A stretch of DNA of 45,701 nt from Bifidobacteriaceae bacterium (lineage in GTDB: Bacteria > Actinomycetota > Actinomycetes > Actinomycetales > WQXJ01), in the NCBI GenBank assembly GCA_031278655.1, contig JAITJZ010000086.1, positions 1 to 45,701 on the forward strand, written 5' to 3'. The position numbers were made by a program, and so were the translations under genes. Shown here piece after piece: positions 17,663 to 29,345 of this stretch. The notes beneath the pieces were generated by a model. The model worked only from the letters and a program-made list of their open reading frames with translations. It did no database searches and had not been told where the DNA came from. Position 1 is the first letter of the stretch. Each line of letters starts with the position of its first letter.

Positions 17663-17800
17663 ATGACCGCCGCAGCCGTTTTGATGCTGATTGTCGCCTT
17701 GGCGGTGGTTCCGGGCGGCCTGGTCGCGGCCACCGCCTTCCTGGCATTGCGCCCGGAAGTCGCCAGTTACCCGCCGCCGGACCCCGGCCTGCCAGATTAG
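17663..17800 (+). CDS. metS: Small subunit of the methionine/alanine importer
   Basis: A 45-codon gene begins one base after the metP stop. The peptide has one hydrophobic segment, residues 4-29 (AAVLMLIVALAVVPGGLVAA), with a short tail ending in PPPDPGLPD. Size, single membrane helix, Pro/acidic tail and position all match the MetS small subunit that NSS-type MetP needs for transport. The ribosome site lies within the metP end (GGGAAGGTGAG). It is short enough to be missed by automated gene finding. Confidence 0.85.
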   Translation: MTAAAVLMLIVALAVVPGGLVAATAFLALRPEVASYPPPDPGLPD

Positions 17801-17805
17801 GCGGC

Positions 17806-17835
17806 TTGCCCCCTTGTCCGTTGCCCCCTTGTCCG
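17806..17835 (+). repeat. 15-bp tandem duplication after metS
   Basis: TTGCCCCCTTGTCCG is present twice in direct succession (17806-17820, 17821-17835), with a third partial match starting TTGCCGCC. It lies between the convergent metS and lsr2 genes and shows no coding role. Confidence 0.8.
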
Positions 17836-17849
17836 TTGCCGCCTGGCCG

Positions 17850-17880
17850 GGCTTCGGCGCGGGCGCGCCGCGCCCAAGCC
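17850..17880. terminator. Possible shared terminator hairpin between metS and lsr2
   Basis: GGGCGC (17861-17866) pairs with GCGCCC (17870-17875). The outer GGCTT (17850-17854) pairs with AAGCC (17876-17880), leaving a six-base bulge on one side. The hairpin sits between two convergent genes, but there is no T-run on either strand. A termination or transcript-protection role is inferred only. Confidence 0.35.
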
Positions 17881-17920
17881 TCCCACCTGCGCCAACGCGG
17901 ACAACCGTGCCAAGCGCGGG

Positions 17921-18220
17921 CTAGTAGCCGGCGGCGTGGTAGCGGTCGATCACCGCAGCCGGGATCCGGCCGCGCTTGGAGACTTTGACGCCGTTGGAGT
18001 CAGCCCAGGCGCGCACGGCGGCGGGGTCGAAGCCAGCGGTCTTGCCGCCGGCGCGGCGGCCGGCGTTGACATAGGTCTCAAGGAATCCGCGCAATTCGGC
18101 GGCGTGGGCTTCGTTGAGGTCGATTGTGTGCGCGATCCCGTCGAGGCTGAACTCGACGGTGGTCGCGGCTGGGCTCCGATCAAGGTCGTCAAGGAATTCG
18201 ACAACTACCCGTTGTGCCAT
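17921..18220 (-). CDS. lsr2: Lsr2 nucleoid-associated protein
   Basis: Lsr2 is the actinobacterial H-NS-like protein that binds and silences AT-rich, often acquired, DNA. The 99-residue protein has the N-terminal dimerisation domain (1-55, starting AQRVVVEFLDD and with a TVEFSLDG strand). The C-terminal DNA-binding domain (about 63-99) carries the minor-groove hook R83-G84-R85 followed by IPAAVID. It is slightly shorter than the mycobacterial protein because the linker is short. A perfect TATAAT lies 42 bases upstream of the start. It converges with metS. Confidence 0.95.
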   Translation of the reverse strand: MAQRVVVEFLDDLDRSPAATTVEFSLDGIAHTIDLNEAHAAELRGFLETYVNAGRRAGGKTAGFDPAAVRAWADSNGVKVSKRGRIPAAVIDRYHAAGY

Positions 18221-18261
18221 TAGAAAGCGCTGTCCTCACTTTTGTCCGAGCGGTTCATAGC

Positions 18262-18267
18262 ATTATA
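18262..18267 (-). promoter_or_regulatory. Candidate -10 box for lsr2
   Basis: The minus strand reads TATAAT, a perfect consensus hexamer that is rare in such GC-rich DNA. It lies 42 bases before the lsr2 start, leaving room for a short leader. No good -35 box is seen at 17 bases, so activity is uncertain. Confidence 0.4.
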
Positions 18268-18276
18268 GGGCCACGT

Positions 18277-19878
18277 TCAGGCCAGCAGGCCCATTATCTG
18301 ACCGAGCAGAATCTTTGTGACCATCGCGCCAGGATAGACCAGCGCGTAACCGAGGGCCACGCGCGAGTCGGCATTAGTTTTCGCATTTGCGAAAGCCAGC
18401 ACCGCCGGTTGGGTCTGGACGCCCGCCTCCATGCCGCTCAGGCGGGTGCCGCCAATCTTGAAGAATCGACGCATTACGAAGTACATGCCGGCGCCCAAGA
18501 ATGTGGTGATTATGATTCCGAGGCAAAGGATTTTGAGCCACTCACCGGACGCGAAAGCGGCCGCGATTTGAGTGCCGGCGGCCACGCCCGCCTGCGCCAG
18601 GAACATGAGCAGCCCCAGTTCGGAGATCGCCTGCGATGAGGACGTCGGCATGGTGGTGACAAACGGCCCCACCCTTCCCAGGCGTCCAAAGACCAAGCCG
18701 ACCAGCAGCGTCCCGGCGGCCGAGCCGAGGTGGAAGACCGATCCGGCGCCGAGCGGGATCGGCAGCAGGCCCAAGCCAATCCCGAGCGCCAGGCCGACGG
18801 CGAAGCCGACCGGGTTGATGTCCGCCAGGCCGCGAGCCGAGTCCCCGAAATACTTGGACAGTGCGTCCATGCGTTCGCGCGCCGCGACCACCCGCACGCG
18901 GTCGCCCGTCTGGAGCACCAGAGTCGGTTCGGCGAGCATGTCGACATCGCCGCGGCGCACCCGGATGATCCGGGCGGAGAAGTGCTGCTCAAGGTCAAGC
19001 TCCTCGATGGTGCGCCCGGAGAGCAGCGGGTTGGAGACGGTGATGCGCCTGAAATCGAGGTAACGCCGGTCTGAGCCCAGGTCATGCGAGGACTGGTGGC
19101 CGAGTTCGCGGGTGACGGCTTGGACGGCGGCCGAGGGCCCCACCACCGTCACCAGATCGTCGCGGCGCAGCACGTCCTCCTCGCTGGCCGCCAAGACCGG
19201 ATTGTGCTCCCCGTGACGGACGCGGGCGAATTTGATGCGCCCCTCGTAACGTTCCTCGAGGCCGGCGATCGACGGCATGGAATCGATTTCCACCCGAATT
19301 GTGCGCGAGACCAAAGGCGCCGGGGCGTCGGTGTCTTTCGGAGCTTGCCGGAGCGCCATTTGGGCGAAGAACAGCATCCCGAGGACGCCGAAGATATAAG
19401 CCACCGCATAACCGATGGTGGGTTGATTCGGATCGCCGGAAGCAGAGCGGACGGCCGCCAGCATTGGTGTGTTGGTCAACGCCCCGGAGAGCGTCCCGCC
19501 AACCGTGGCGCCGTCAAGACCGAGTATTTTTCCGCCGGTGAAGGCGATCGCGGCGCAACCGGCCAATAATCCGATCATCGCCAAGATGGTGCGCCAACCG
19601 GTGATTAGGGAAGCGAAAAAGTTCGATCCGGAGAGCACGCCAACTGTATAGGTGAACAACGCCAGACCGAAAGCGCCCAATATTTCAAGGTGCGCCAGCG
19701 GCATCTCCACGTCCTGAGCCGTGCCCCAGGCCGAAAAGGCGATGGCGATGAACAAGACCGCGGCGGCGGCGATGGCCACGCCCTTGACCCTGATCTCGCC
19801 CAAAGCCGAACCGACGCCAACCAATATGAACATCAAGAGCACAGGCTGACCAGCCAGAAACTCAACTACGGCAGTCAT
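18277..19878 (-). CDS. AspT/YidE/YbjL-type transporter with two TrkA-C domains
   Basis: The protein of about 533 residues has the family layout. An N-terminal bundle of about five membrane helices is followed by two cytoplasmic RCK_C/TrkA-C-like domains in the middle. Each reads as R-x-(I/V)-x-x-x-NP-x-L/H-NPVL and then a V-x-GD or RRDDLVTVVG segment. A second bundle of helices (about 355-533) follows. The tandem membrane domains match the aspartate:alanine antiporter duplication family; the substrate cannot be told. ATG 19878 is used; GTG 19887 with GAGG just upstream is an equal alternative. It is transcribed toward lsr2 and away from the ilv operon. Confidence 0.88.
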   Translation of the reverse strand: MTAVVEFLAGQPVLLMFILVGVGSALGEIRVKGVAIAAAAVLFIAIAFSAWGTAQDVEMPLAHLEILGAFGLALFTYTVGVLSGSNFFASLITGWRTILAMIGLLAGCAAIAFTGGKILGLDGATVGGTLSGALTNTPMLAAVRSASGDPNQPTIGYAVAYIFGVLGMLFFAQMALRQAPKDTDAPAPLVSRTIRVEIDSMPSIAGLEERYEGRIKFARVRHGEHNPVLAASEEDVLRRDDLVTVVGPSAAVQAVTRELGHQSSHDLGSDRRYLDFRRITVSNPLLSGRTIEELDLEQHFSARIIRVRRGDVDMLAEPTLVLQTGDRVRVVAARERMDALSKYFGDSARGLADINPVGFAVGLALGIGLGLLPIPLGAGSVFHLGSAAGTLLVGLVFGRLGRVGPFVTTMPTSSSQAISELGLLMFLAQAGVAAGTQIAAAFASGEWLKILCLGIIITTFLGAGMYFVMRRFFKIGGTRLSGMEAGVQTQPAVLAFANAKTNADSRVALGYALVYPGAMVTKILLGQIMGLLA

Positions 19879-19984
19879 GCCAGTCACGGTACCTCGGTCA
19901 GGCCGGCCCAAAGGCCTCTTTCGTCCCAGTCTCGCCCGTCAGCTAGCTGTAAGCGCCGCCCGATGCCGTCTGGTCGCCCGCCGC

Positions 19985-20014
19985 TCGGACGCCCGGCTGG
20001 GTTCGGGCGTCCGA
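19985..20014. repeat. Inverted repeat upstream of the ilvB promoter
   Basis: TCGGACGCCCG (19985-19995) is the perfect inverse complement of CGGGCGTCCGA (20004-20014), separated by eight bases. It sits between the divergent transporter gene and the ilvB leader, about 15 bases before a second inverted repeat. An operator is possible; there is no T-run for a terminator. Confidence 0.7.
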
Positions 20015-20028
20015 ATGCTGGACACTTT

Positions 20029-20058
20029 GTTCCGGCCGGCGCCCGGAACGGTTAGGCT
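20029..20058 (+). promoter_or_regulatory. ilvB leader promoter with operator-like inverted repeat
   Basis: TAGGCT at 20053-20058 is a good actinobacterial -10 box. A start of transcription seven to eight bases later would fall on the GTG of the leader peptide (20066), so the leader would be translated from a leaderless mRNA. The -35 region is poor. GTTCCGG (20029-20035) and CCGGAAC (20043-20049) form a perfect 7-bp inverted repeat with a 7-base gap, covering the -35 and spacer. That is where a repressor or activator would act. Confidence 0.5.
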
Positions 20059-20065
20059 TACGGCC

Positions 20066-20104
20066 GTGCAACAGTTTGTCGTAGTAGACCCGCGCGTGGC
20101 TTAG
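20066..20104 (+). CDS. ilvB operon leader peptide (12 codons, Val-rich)
   Basis: GTG opens a 12-codon frame, [12 protein letters not shown], ending at TAG 20102-20104. Three consecutive codons are Val (GTC GTA GTA), and a fourth Val comes near the end. GTA is a disfavoured Val codon in DNA this GC-rich, so the run should slow ribosomes when Val-tRNA is scarce. It sits 87 bases before ilvB and directly before an intrinsic terminator, as leader peptides of branched-chain amino acid operons do in other actinobacteria. Confidence 0.8.
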   Translation: MQQFVVVDPRVA

Positions 20105-20160
20105 CCGCTCAAAGGTTTGCCGCGCGCGCCCTCCGCCCGCCCCGGGCTGGAGGGTTTTTT
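20091..20160 (+). terminator. ilvB attenuator: leader stem followed by intrinsic terminator
   Basis: CCCTCC-GCCCG (20129-20139) pairs with CGGGC-T-GGAGGG (20143-20154) around a 3-base loop, with one bulged T, followed by six T (20155-20160). This is a textbook intrinsic terminator inside the leader of ilvB. Upstream, CGCGCGTGGC (20091-20100), which overlaps the end of the leader peptide, can pair with GCCGCGCGCG (20119-20128), all ten positions with one G-U. I could not find by eye the alternative antiterminator pairing for the terminator arm. Confidence 0.85.
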
Positions 20161-20190
20161 GTTGCCTCAGGTGAAGCGAAAGGAGAGGTC

Positions 20191-24663
<4,473 letters not shown>

Positions 24664-24679
24664 GGATTGAGAGGCAGCT

Positions 24680-25765
24680 ATGAGTCGGTTCGCCATCGAG
24701 CCACATCCTTCGCCGGTCCCGGCCGAGGAACGGGCGGCGCTGCTGGAGGCGCCCGTCTTCGGCACCGTTTTCACCGATCACATGGTCCGCGCGACCTGGC
24801 GCGCGGGCGGCGCCGGCTGGCACGACCACCGGCTTGTGCCCTACGGCCCGCTGGAACTGATGCCGGCGACATCGGCGCTGCATTACGCCCAAGAGGTGTT
24901 CGAGGGGCTGAAGGCCTACCGCTGGCCGGACGGCTCGATCCGGACTTTCCGCGCCGCCGCCAACGCCGAGCGTTTCGCGCGCTCGGCGCGGCGGTTGGCG
25001 CTGCCGGAACTGCCGGTGGCGGATTTCATGGACTCGTTGGCGGCGCTGGTCGAGGTCGACCAGGCCTGGGTGCCGGCCGGTCCGGGCACGTCGCTGTACC
25101 TCAGGCCGTTCATGTTCGCCTCGGAGTCCTTCGTTGGCGTGCGGGCCTCCCATGAGGTCTCTTACCTGGTCATCGCCTCGCCGGTAGGCGCTTACTTCAA
25201 GGGCGGGCTGGCGCCGGTGTCGATCTGGGTGGATCAGCGTCACCACCGGGCGGGCCCGGGCGGCACCGGGGCCGCCAAATGCGGCGGCAACTACGCCGCC
25301 TCGTTGGTCTCCCAGGAGCAGGCTTACGCCCATGGGTGCGAACAGGTCCTGTTCCTGGACGCCGTCGCCGCCACCCACCTGGAGGAGTTGGGCGGCATGA
25401 ACGTTGTGGTGGTGATGGCGGACGGGTCGGTGGCGACGCCGCCCACCTCCGGCACCATCCTTGAGGGCGTCACCCGGTCATCTTTGCTGCAGCTGGTCCG
25501 CGACCGCGGCCTGGAAGTGGTCGAACGGCCGGTCGAGTTGGCCGAGTTGCTGGCCGGACTGCGTTCCGGCGCCGTGGCCGAGGTCTTCGCCTGCGGCACG
25601 GCCGCGGTGGTGACGCCGGTCGGCCGGTTGGCGGGCGAGGACTTCGACGTCGCCGTCGGCGACGGCCGGCCGGGGGAGCTGACCATGTCGCTTTACGACG
25701 AGTTGACCGGCATCCAATACGGCCGCCTCGAAGACCGCCACGGCTGGACCCAGCGCCTGGTCTGA
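24680..25765 (+). CDS. ilvE: Branched-chain amino acid aminotransferase
   Basis: It performs the final transamination to Val, Leu and Ile with PLP. The 361-residue protein belongs to the class IV fold. The Schiff-base lysine is in GAAKCGGNYAAS and the phosphate-binding turn in SGTILEGVTR. The C-terminal region has ACGTAAVVTPVG. ATG 24680 follows GAGAGG, 16 bases after leuB. It is the last gene of the ilv operon; its stop lies in a short tandem repeat and the next gene converges. Confidence 0.96.
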   Translation: MSRFAIEPHPSPVPAEERAALLEAPVFGTVFTDHMVRATWRAGGAGWHDHRLVPYGPLELMPATSALHYAQEVFEGLKAYRWPDGSIRTFRAAANAERFARSARRLALPELPVADFMDSLAALVEVDQAWVPAGPGTSLYLRPFMFASESFVGVRASHEVSYLVIASPVGAYFKGGLAPVSIWVDQRHHRAGPGGTGAAKCGGNYAASLVSQEQAYAHGCEQVLFLDAVAATHLEELGGMNVVVVMADGSVATPPTSGTILEGVTRSSLLQLVRDRGLEVVERPVELAELLAGLRSGAVAEVFACGTAAVVTPVGRLAGEDFDVAVGDGRPGELTMSLYDELTGIQYGRLEDRHGWTQRLV

Positions 25766-25809
25766 GGTCGGCCCTGAGGTCGGGTTCTGAGGTCGGGTTC
25801 TGAGGTCGG
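25763..25809 (+). repeat. Four TGAGGTCGG tandem copies between convergent genes
   Basis: TGAGGTCGG starts at 25763, 25775, 25788 and 25801, 12-13 bp apart. The first copy contains the ilvE stop codon. The remaining three add in-frame or out-of-frame stops. No hairpin with a T-run is present, so termination for this convergent pair is not explained by an intrinsic terminator. Confidence 0.8.
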
Positions 25810-25815
25810 CGGCTG

Positions 25816-28197
25816 TCAACGGCCGCCGGCCGGCGCCCCGCGGCCGCGCTGGCGGCCCTCGCGGGCCCGGCGGGTCCGCCGGGTCTCGCGGGTTTCGCGG
25901 GCTTCGCGGGTCTCGCGGGTCCCGAGGCGTTGGCGGCGCCGGCGGCGCAGCGAGCGTGTCGAGACCGCCGCCCGCCAACGCGACCGGCGCCCAGCGTCCG
26001 CCCGGATCGACCGCTCCAAGCGCGTCCAGGACTCCCAATAGGCCTGGGCGGCGGCATCGGTCGGGGCGAAGGGCGCGAAATGGGCCTCGTCGCTGGCTCG
26101 CGCCAACGCCGTCAGGGACGAACGCCTGGCCGGGCCCAAACGCGCCCCCAAGGCGGAGGCCTGCTCCAAGCGGGTTGTCCCCGGGGGCGGGGTGACCTTG
26201 AAGTCAGCCATCACGTCCAGAACCTCGTTCCAACCCTCACGCATCCGCAGGACCGGATTCTTGGCTGACCGCCGGCGGTGGCGCCGACGGCGTTTCAGCA
26301 ACCAAATCAACCCCAGGGGCGAGGCCGCCACCAGCGCCGCGATCACCGAACCGGCCGTCACCAAGACGGCCGTGCCCAACCATGCCTGCTCTGGGGCGGG
26401 CTCGGAGTCCTCGGATTCTCCGACCGAGACGTCGCCCACTTCAAGATCCGGCGGCACCGGTTGGGCGGCGTTGGGCGGCAGCGGCTGCAGCTGGTTCGGC
26501 TCCGGCTCCTGCTCTTGGGTCACATCCGCCTCGGAGACGGTCTTGTCTCTTGGCGGCGTTGGATAGAACGCCACCCAGCCGAGCCCGTCCAAGGCGACCT
26601 CGACCCAAGCCTCAAGGTCCGCGCCGGTGAACTGGAGCGGGCCGGAGGCGACATCTTCCGGTCCCCTGAAGCCGAGCACCACCCTCGAGCTGAGGCCCAA
26701 GGACCGTGCCATCAAGGCCATGGCCGAGGCGTACTGCTCAGAATTGCCGATCAGCGTGGGCGCTTCGAGGAAGGCCTCGATCCTGTCGGCGCCGTGGCCC
26801 GCCAGCGAAGCGTCCGGGCCGGTCAGGCTGACGCCATCGGAGAAGAACCCGCGCTCGCGCAAGCCGTCGGCCAGGGACGAGGCGAGCGCGCCGGCCGTCT
26901 GCGCGTCACCGGCCAAGTCGACGGCGGTCATGGCCACGGCGTCCGGGACGTGGGCCGCCTCTGGCACCGGCCGCACCGCGGCGCCCGCCGCCATGATCTG
27001 ATCCTGCGTCCAGGACGGGCCCAGCAGGCCCTTTTCGGTGTAGGCCAGCTCCGACGGCAGTTCGTTGACCAGCAGGGCGGAGGCACTGTCTTGGTTGACT
27101 CTGAGCGCGTCGGCCAGGAGGCCGTCCTCCGGGGCGAAGACGATCTCCTGGGGCCAGCCGGCGGTGACCAGCCAGACGCCCTCGAGTTGGCTGACCTCGA
27201 CCTTGATTTCGATCACGCGGCCCTGGGCGGCTGTGGCCGCCGGCGCGGAGGGGCGCACGAACGCCCCCGAGCCGGACTGGTCGGGCCCGGACATGCCCCA
27301 AACGATCCCGTCGAAGGCGTCCATGGTGGCGACACGCATGTCAACGCCCGTCGGCAGCCCGGTGACGGTGACAATCGGCTCCTCGGCCAGGTCGCGGACG
27401 TAGTGGCGGTGGGCAGCCAGCGGGCTGGGCAGCTTCGACGGGTCGAACGGCGTGGCCACGAACTCGCGCAGGACCAGGCGTCCCGGGCCGGAGCTGGCTT
27501 GCCAGCGGTCCACGCCGACGCCCGCCGCCACCATCACGGCCACCATGGCGGCGCAGGCGGTCAACCGCCTCGGGGTGAAGGTGCCCCGCCGGGCGGCCGC
27601 CCAGACCAGACCCAGCCCGGCCGAGCCCAAGCCGACTCCCAGCGGGGCGAAGGAACTGGCCTCGCCCAGAACCAGGGCCACGCCCAAGATGGCCACCGGA
27701 ATCAGCCCGGCCAGCGCGCCGAAGCGGCGCCAGCGCCGCAACCGCCAAGCGGCCAGCACGCCGAAGAACGCCAGCGCGAACGGCGCCACGCCGAAGCTCG
27801 CGCCCAGGCCGATCGGCGTGGGCACCGTCAGGACCTCTTTCCAGGTTGTGACCAGGCCAAAGACCAGGGACCGAACCGTCTCGAGGGTGACAAGGAAGCC
27901 GAACAGCGCCTGCGAGGGCGCGGCTGCGGCCGCGCCCACCGCCAGGTAGGCCAGCGCCGCCAGCCCGGCCCAGGTCGGCCCGCGCAGCTTGAAGGCGGCC
28001 GCGGCCAGGGCCACTGCCAAGGCCGCCAGCCAACCGCCGAGGACCGGCCGCCACCAGCCCGACCAGCCGAAGACGGGCGCCAAGGGCGCCAAGCTCAACA
28101 CCACCAGCGCGGACAGCATCGCCAGGTCGCGGACTTCGCCGCCGTCGACGCGCCAGCGCCGCCGGCGCGGTTTGAGCGTGGATGAGTCAGCGGCCAA
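25816..28197 (-). CDS. Transglutaminase-fold membrane protein with altered catalytic triad
   Basis: The protein of about 793 residues has a block of about six to seven N-terminal membrane helices, a transglutaminase-like domain facing out (about 440-560), an acidic Pro-rich linker, one more membrane helix (about 605-635) and a basic cytoplasmic tail. This is the layout of the third member of MoxR-DUF58-transglutaminase clusters. The expected catalytic Cys is Ser (S486 in GNSEQYAS). The His before AWVEV is Glu (E529), and the acidic residue in the FxPTP block is Tyr (Y545). It is therefore probably a binding rather than a cross-linking or protease domain. Start TTG 28197 overlaps the DUF58 stop by 11 bases; ATG 28119 is the alternative. 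Confidence 0.85.
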   Translation of the reverse strand: MAADSSTLKPRRRRWRVDGGEVRDLAMLSALVVLSLAPLAPVFGWSGWWRPVLGGWLAALAVALAAAAFKLRGPTWAGLAALAYLAVGAAAAAPSQALFGFLVTLETVRSLVFGLVTTWKEVLTVPTPIGLGASFGVAPFALAFFGVLAAWRLRRWRRFGALAGLIPVAILGVALVLGEASSFAPLGVGLGSAGLGLVWAAARRGTFTPRRLTACAAMVAVMVAAGVGVDRWQASSGPGRLVLREFVATPFDPSKLPSPLAAHRHYVRDLAEEPIVTVTGLPTGVDMRVATMDAFDGIVWGMSGPDQSGSGAFVRPSAPAATAAQGRVIEIKVEVSQLEGVWLVTAGWPQEIVFAPEDGLLADALRVNQDSASALLVNELPSELAYTEKGLLGPSWTQDQIMAAGAAVRPVPEAAHVPDAVAMTAVDLAGDAQTAGALASSLADGLRERGFFSDGVSLTGPDASLAGHGADRIEAFLEAPTLIGNSEQYASAMALMARSLGLSSRVVLGFRGPEDVASGPLQFTGADLEAWVEVALDGLGWVAFYPTPPRDKTVSEADVTQEQEPEPNQLQPLPPNAAQPVPPDLEVGDVSVGESEDSEPAPEQAWLGTAVLVTAGSVIAALVAASPLGLIWLLKRRRRHRRRSAKNPVLRMREGWNEVLDVMADFKVTPPPGTTRLEQASALGARLGPARRSSLTALARASDEAHFAPFAPTDAAAQAYWESWTRLERSIRADAGRRSRWRAAVSTRSLRRRRRQRLGTRETREARETRETRRTRRAREGRQRGRGAPAGGR
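25886..25921 (-). repeat. 9-bp tandem repeat encoding the Arg/Glu/Thr tail
   Basis: Four copies of TCGCGGG(T/C)(T/C) (plus strand) run in succession, with degenerate copies to the left. They encode the RETREARETRETRR-like basic tail of the transglutaminase-fold protein. In-frame slippage would change tail length without breaking the gene. Confidence 0.8.
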
Positions 28198-29344
28198 CCG
28201 GCACCGCCAGGCTGGCCAGTCGGGGCAGATCGTCAAGCGACCCAATTGTCAAGTGGACCAGGTGTCCTATTACGGCGCCGCCGCTGGCGGCGCCGCTGGC
28301 GGCCCGGATCGCCAGGACGCGGGCGCCTGCGGGCAGGGCCAGCGTGGCCGCGCGCATCATGTCGCGGCTGGCCTGGCCGCCGGTGATGAGCGCCACCACG
28401 GTGGCGCCCTGCGCCACCTGGGCGAGCAGCCGGGCGCTTCGAGAGATGTCCCAGCCCTGGTCGGAGCGCTGGATGCGGCAGCACCAGTCGAGCAGGCGCT
28501 GTGGGCCGGCGGTCGGCGCCGGGCCGCCGGCCACCGCCCCGACGGTGAGGTCCTCTTGGAGGGCTTTGACCCCCAGTGAGGCGAAGACGCTGACGGCCAG
28601 CTCGAAATCGGTCCAATCGCCGTAGGCGTCGGCGTTGGTGGCCAATGCCAAGGCCACCTCGGTCCGGCGGGTGTCTTCGAATTCGCGGACCGTCAGCGTC
28701 CGGCGCTTGGCGCTGACCTTCCAGTCAATTCGGCTCCAGGCGTCGCCGGAGGTGTAGTCACGCAGCGAGTGGAAGGAGAGCCCGGAGTCGGCGTGGTCCG
28801 CCACCGCCTTGCCTTCGATGTCGCTCAGCACGCCGGCGTTCATCTGGACGGCCTCCGCCAGCCGCGGGCGCACATACACCTCGACCGGCTCAGACCAGCG
28901 CGTCGGGATCGAGACCAGCCCCAACGGGTCGCCGCGCCGGGAGCTGACCGGCCCGATCCGCAGCACCGCCCGGCGCGAGGTGTCGATGTTGAAGCGGCGT
29001 TGGAATTGCGCCGATGCGCGCAGGCTGGGCATGCGCCATTGCTGGACCCGCCGGCCGGTCGGAACTTCGAGGAGGGCGGGCAGTGATCGCCGGGAGCCGG
29101 CGTTGCGGACTGTCACCTCGCCCACGGCTTCGCCGCCCTGCGTCACCCGGATGGGTTCCGCCCGCAGGCTGACGTTCAGCCCCGAGGCGCCCACCAGGGC
29201 GGCGAAGCCGAAGGCCACCGCCGCCAGCAGGGCAGCGCCCGGCACCAGCAACTCGGTCCAGCCGGCCAACCAGCCGCCGGCCGCCATGACCGACCCGAGG
29301 ATGAGCGCGCCCCACCCCAGCGGCGAGACGGCGCGCGCCAGCAT
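28187..29344 (-). CDS. DUF58 protein, MoxR-associated
   Basis: The 385-residue protein has two hydrophobic segments near the N-terminus (about 8-26 and 32-52) and then a long extramembrane region. The DUF58 signature is clear at residues 187-210: SGLSFHSLRDY, then GD, then RIDWK, followed by SAKRRTLTVREFE. The C-terminal half resembles a von Willebrand factor A fold. It starts one base after the moxR stop, with GGGG in the moxR tail as ribosome site. DUF58 proteins partner with MoxR ATPases in envelope or complex assembly; its target here is inferred to be the neighbouring surface machinery. Confidence 0.92.
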   Translation of the reverse strand: MLARAVSPLGWGALILGSVMAAGGWLAGWTELLVPGAALLAAVAFGFAALVGASGLNVSLRAEPIRVTQGGEAVGEVTVRNAGSRRSLPALLEVPTGRRVQQWRMPSLRASAQFQRRFNIDTSRRAVLRIGPVSSRRGDPLGLVSIPTRWSEPVEVYVRPRLAEAVQMNAGVLSDIEGKAVADHADSGLSFHSLRDYTSGDAWSRIDWKVSAKRRTLTVREFEDTRRTEVALALATNADAYGDWTDFELAVSVFASLGVKALQEDLTVGAVAGGPAPTAGPQRLLDWCCRIQRSDQGWDISRSARLLAQVAQGATVVALITGGQASRDMMRAATLALPAGARVLAIRAASGAASGGAVIGHLVHLTIGSLDDLPRLASLAVPVGR

Positions 29345-29345
29345 T

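Noticed and set aside
26278-28185. 635-codon plus-strand frame opposite the transglutaminase gene
   Set aside because: Shadow frame; the minus strand has membrane helices, a recognisable fold and coupling to DUF58.
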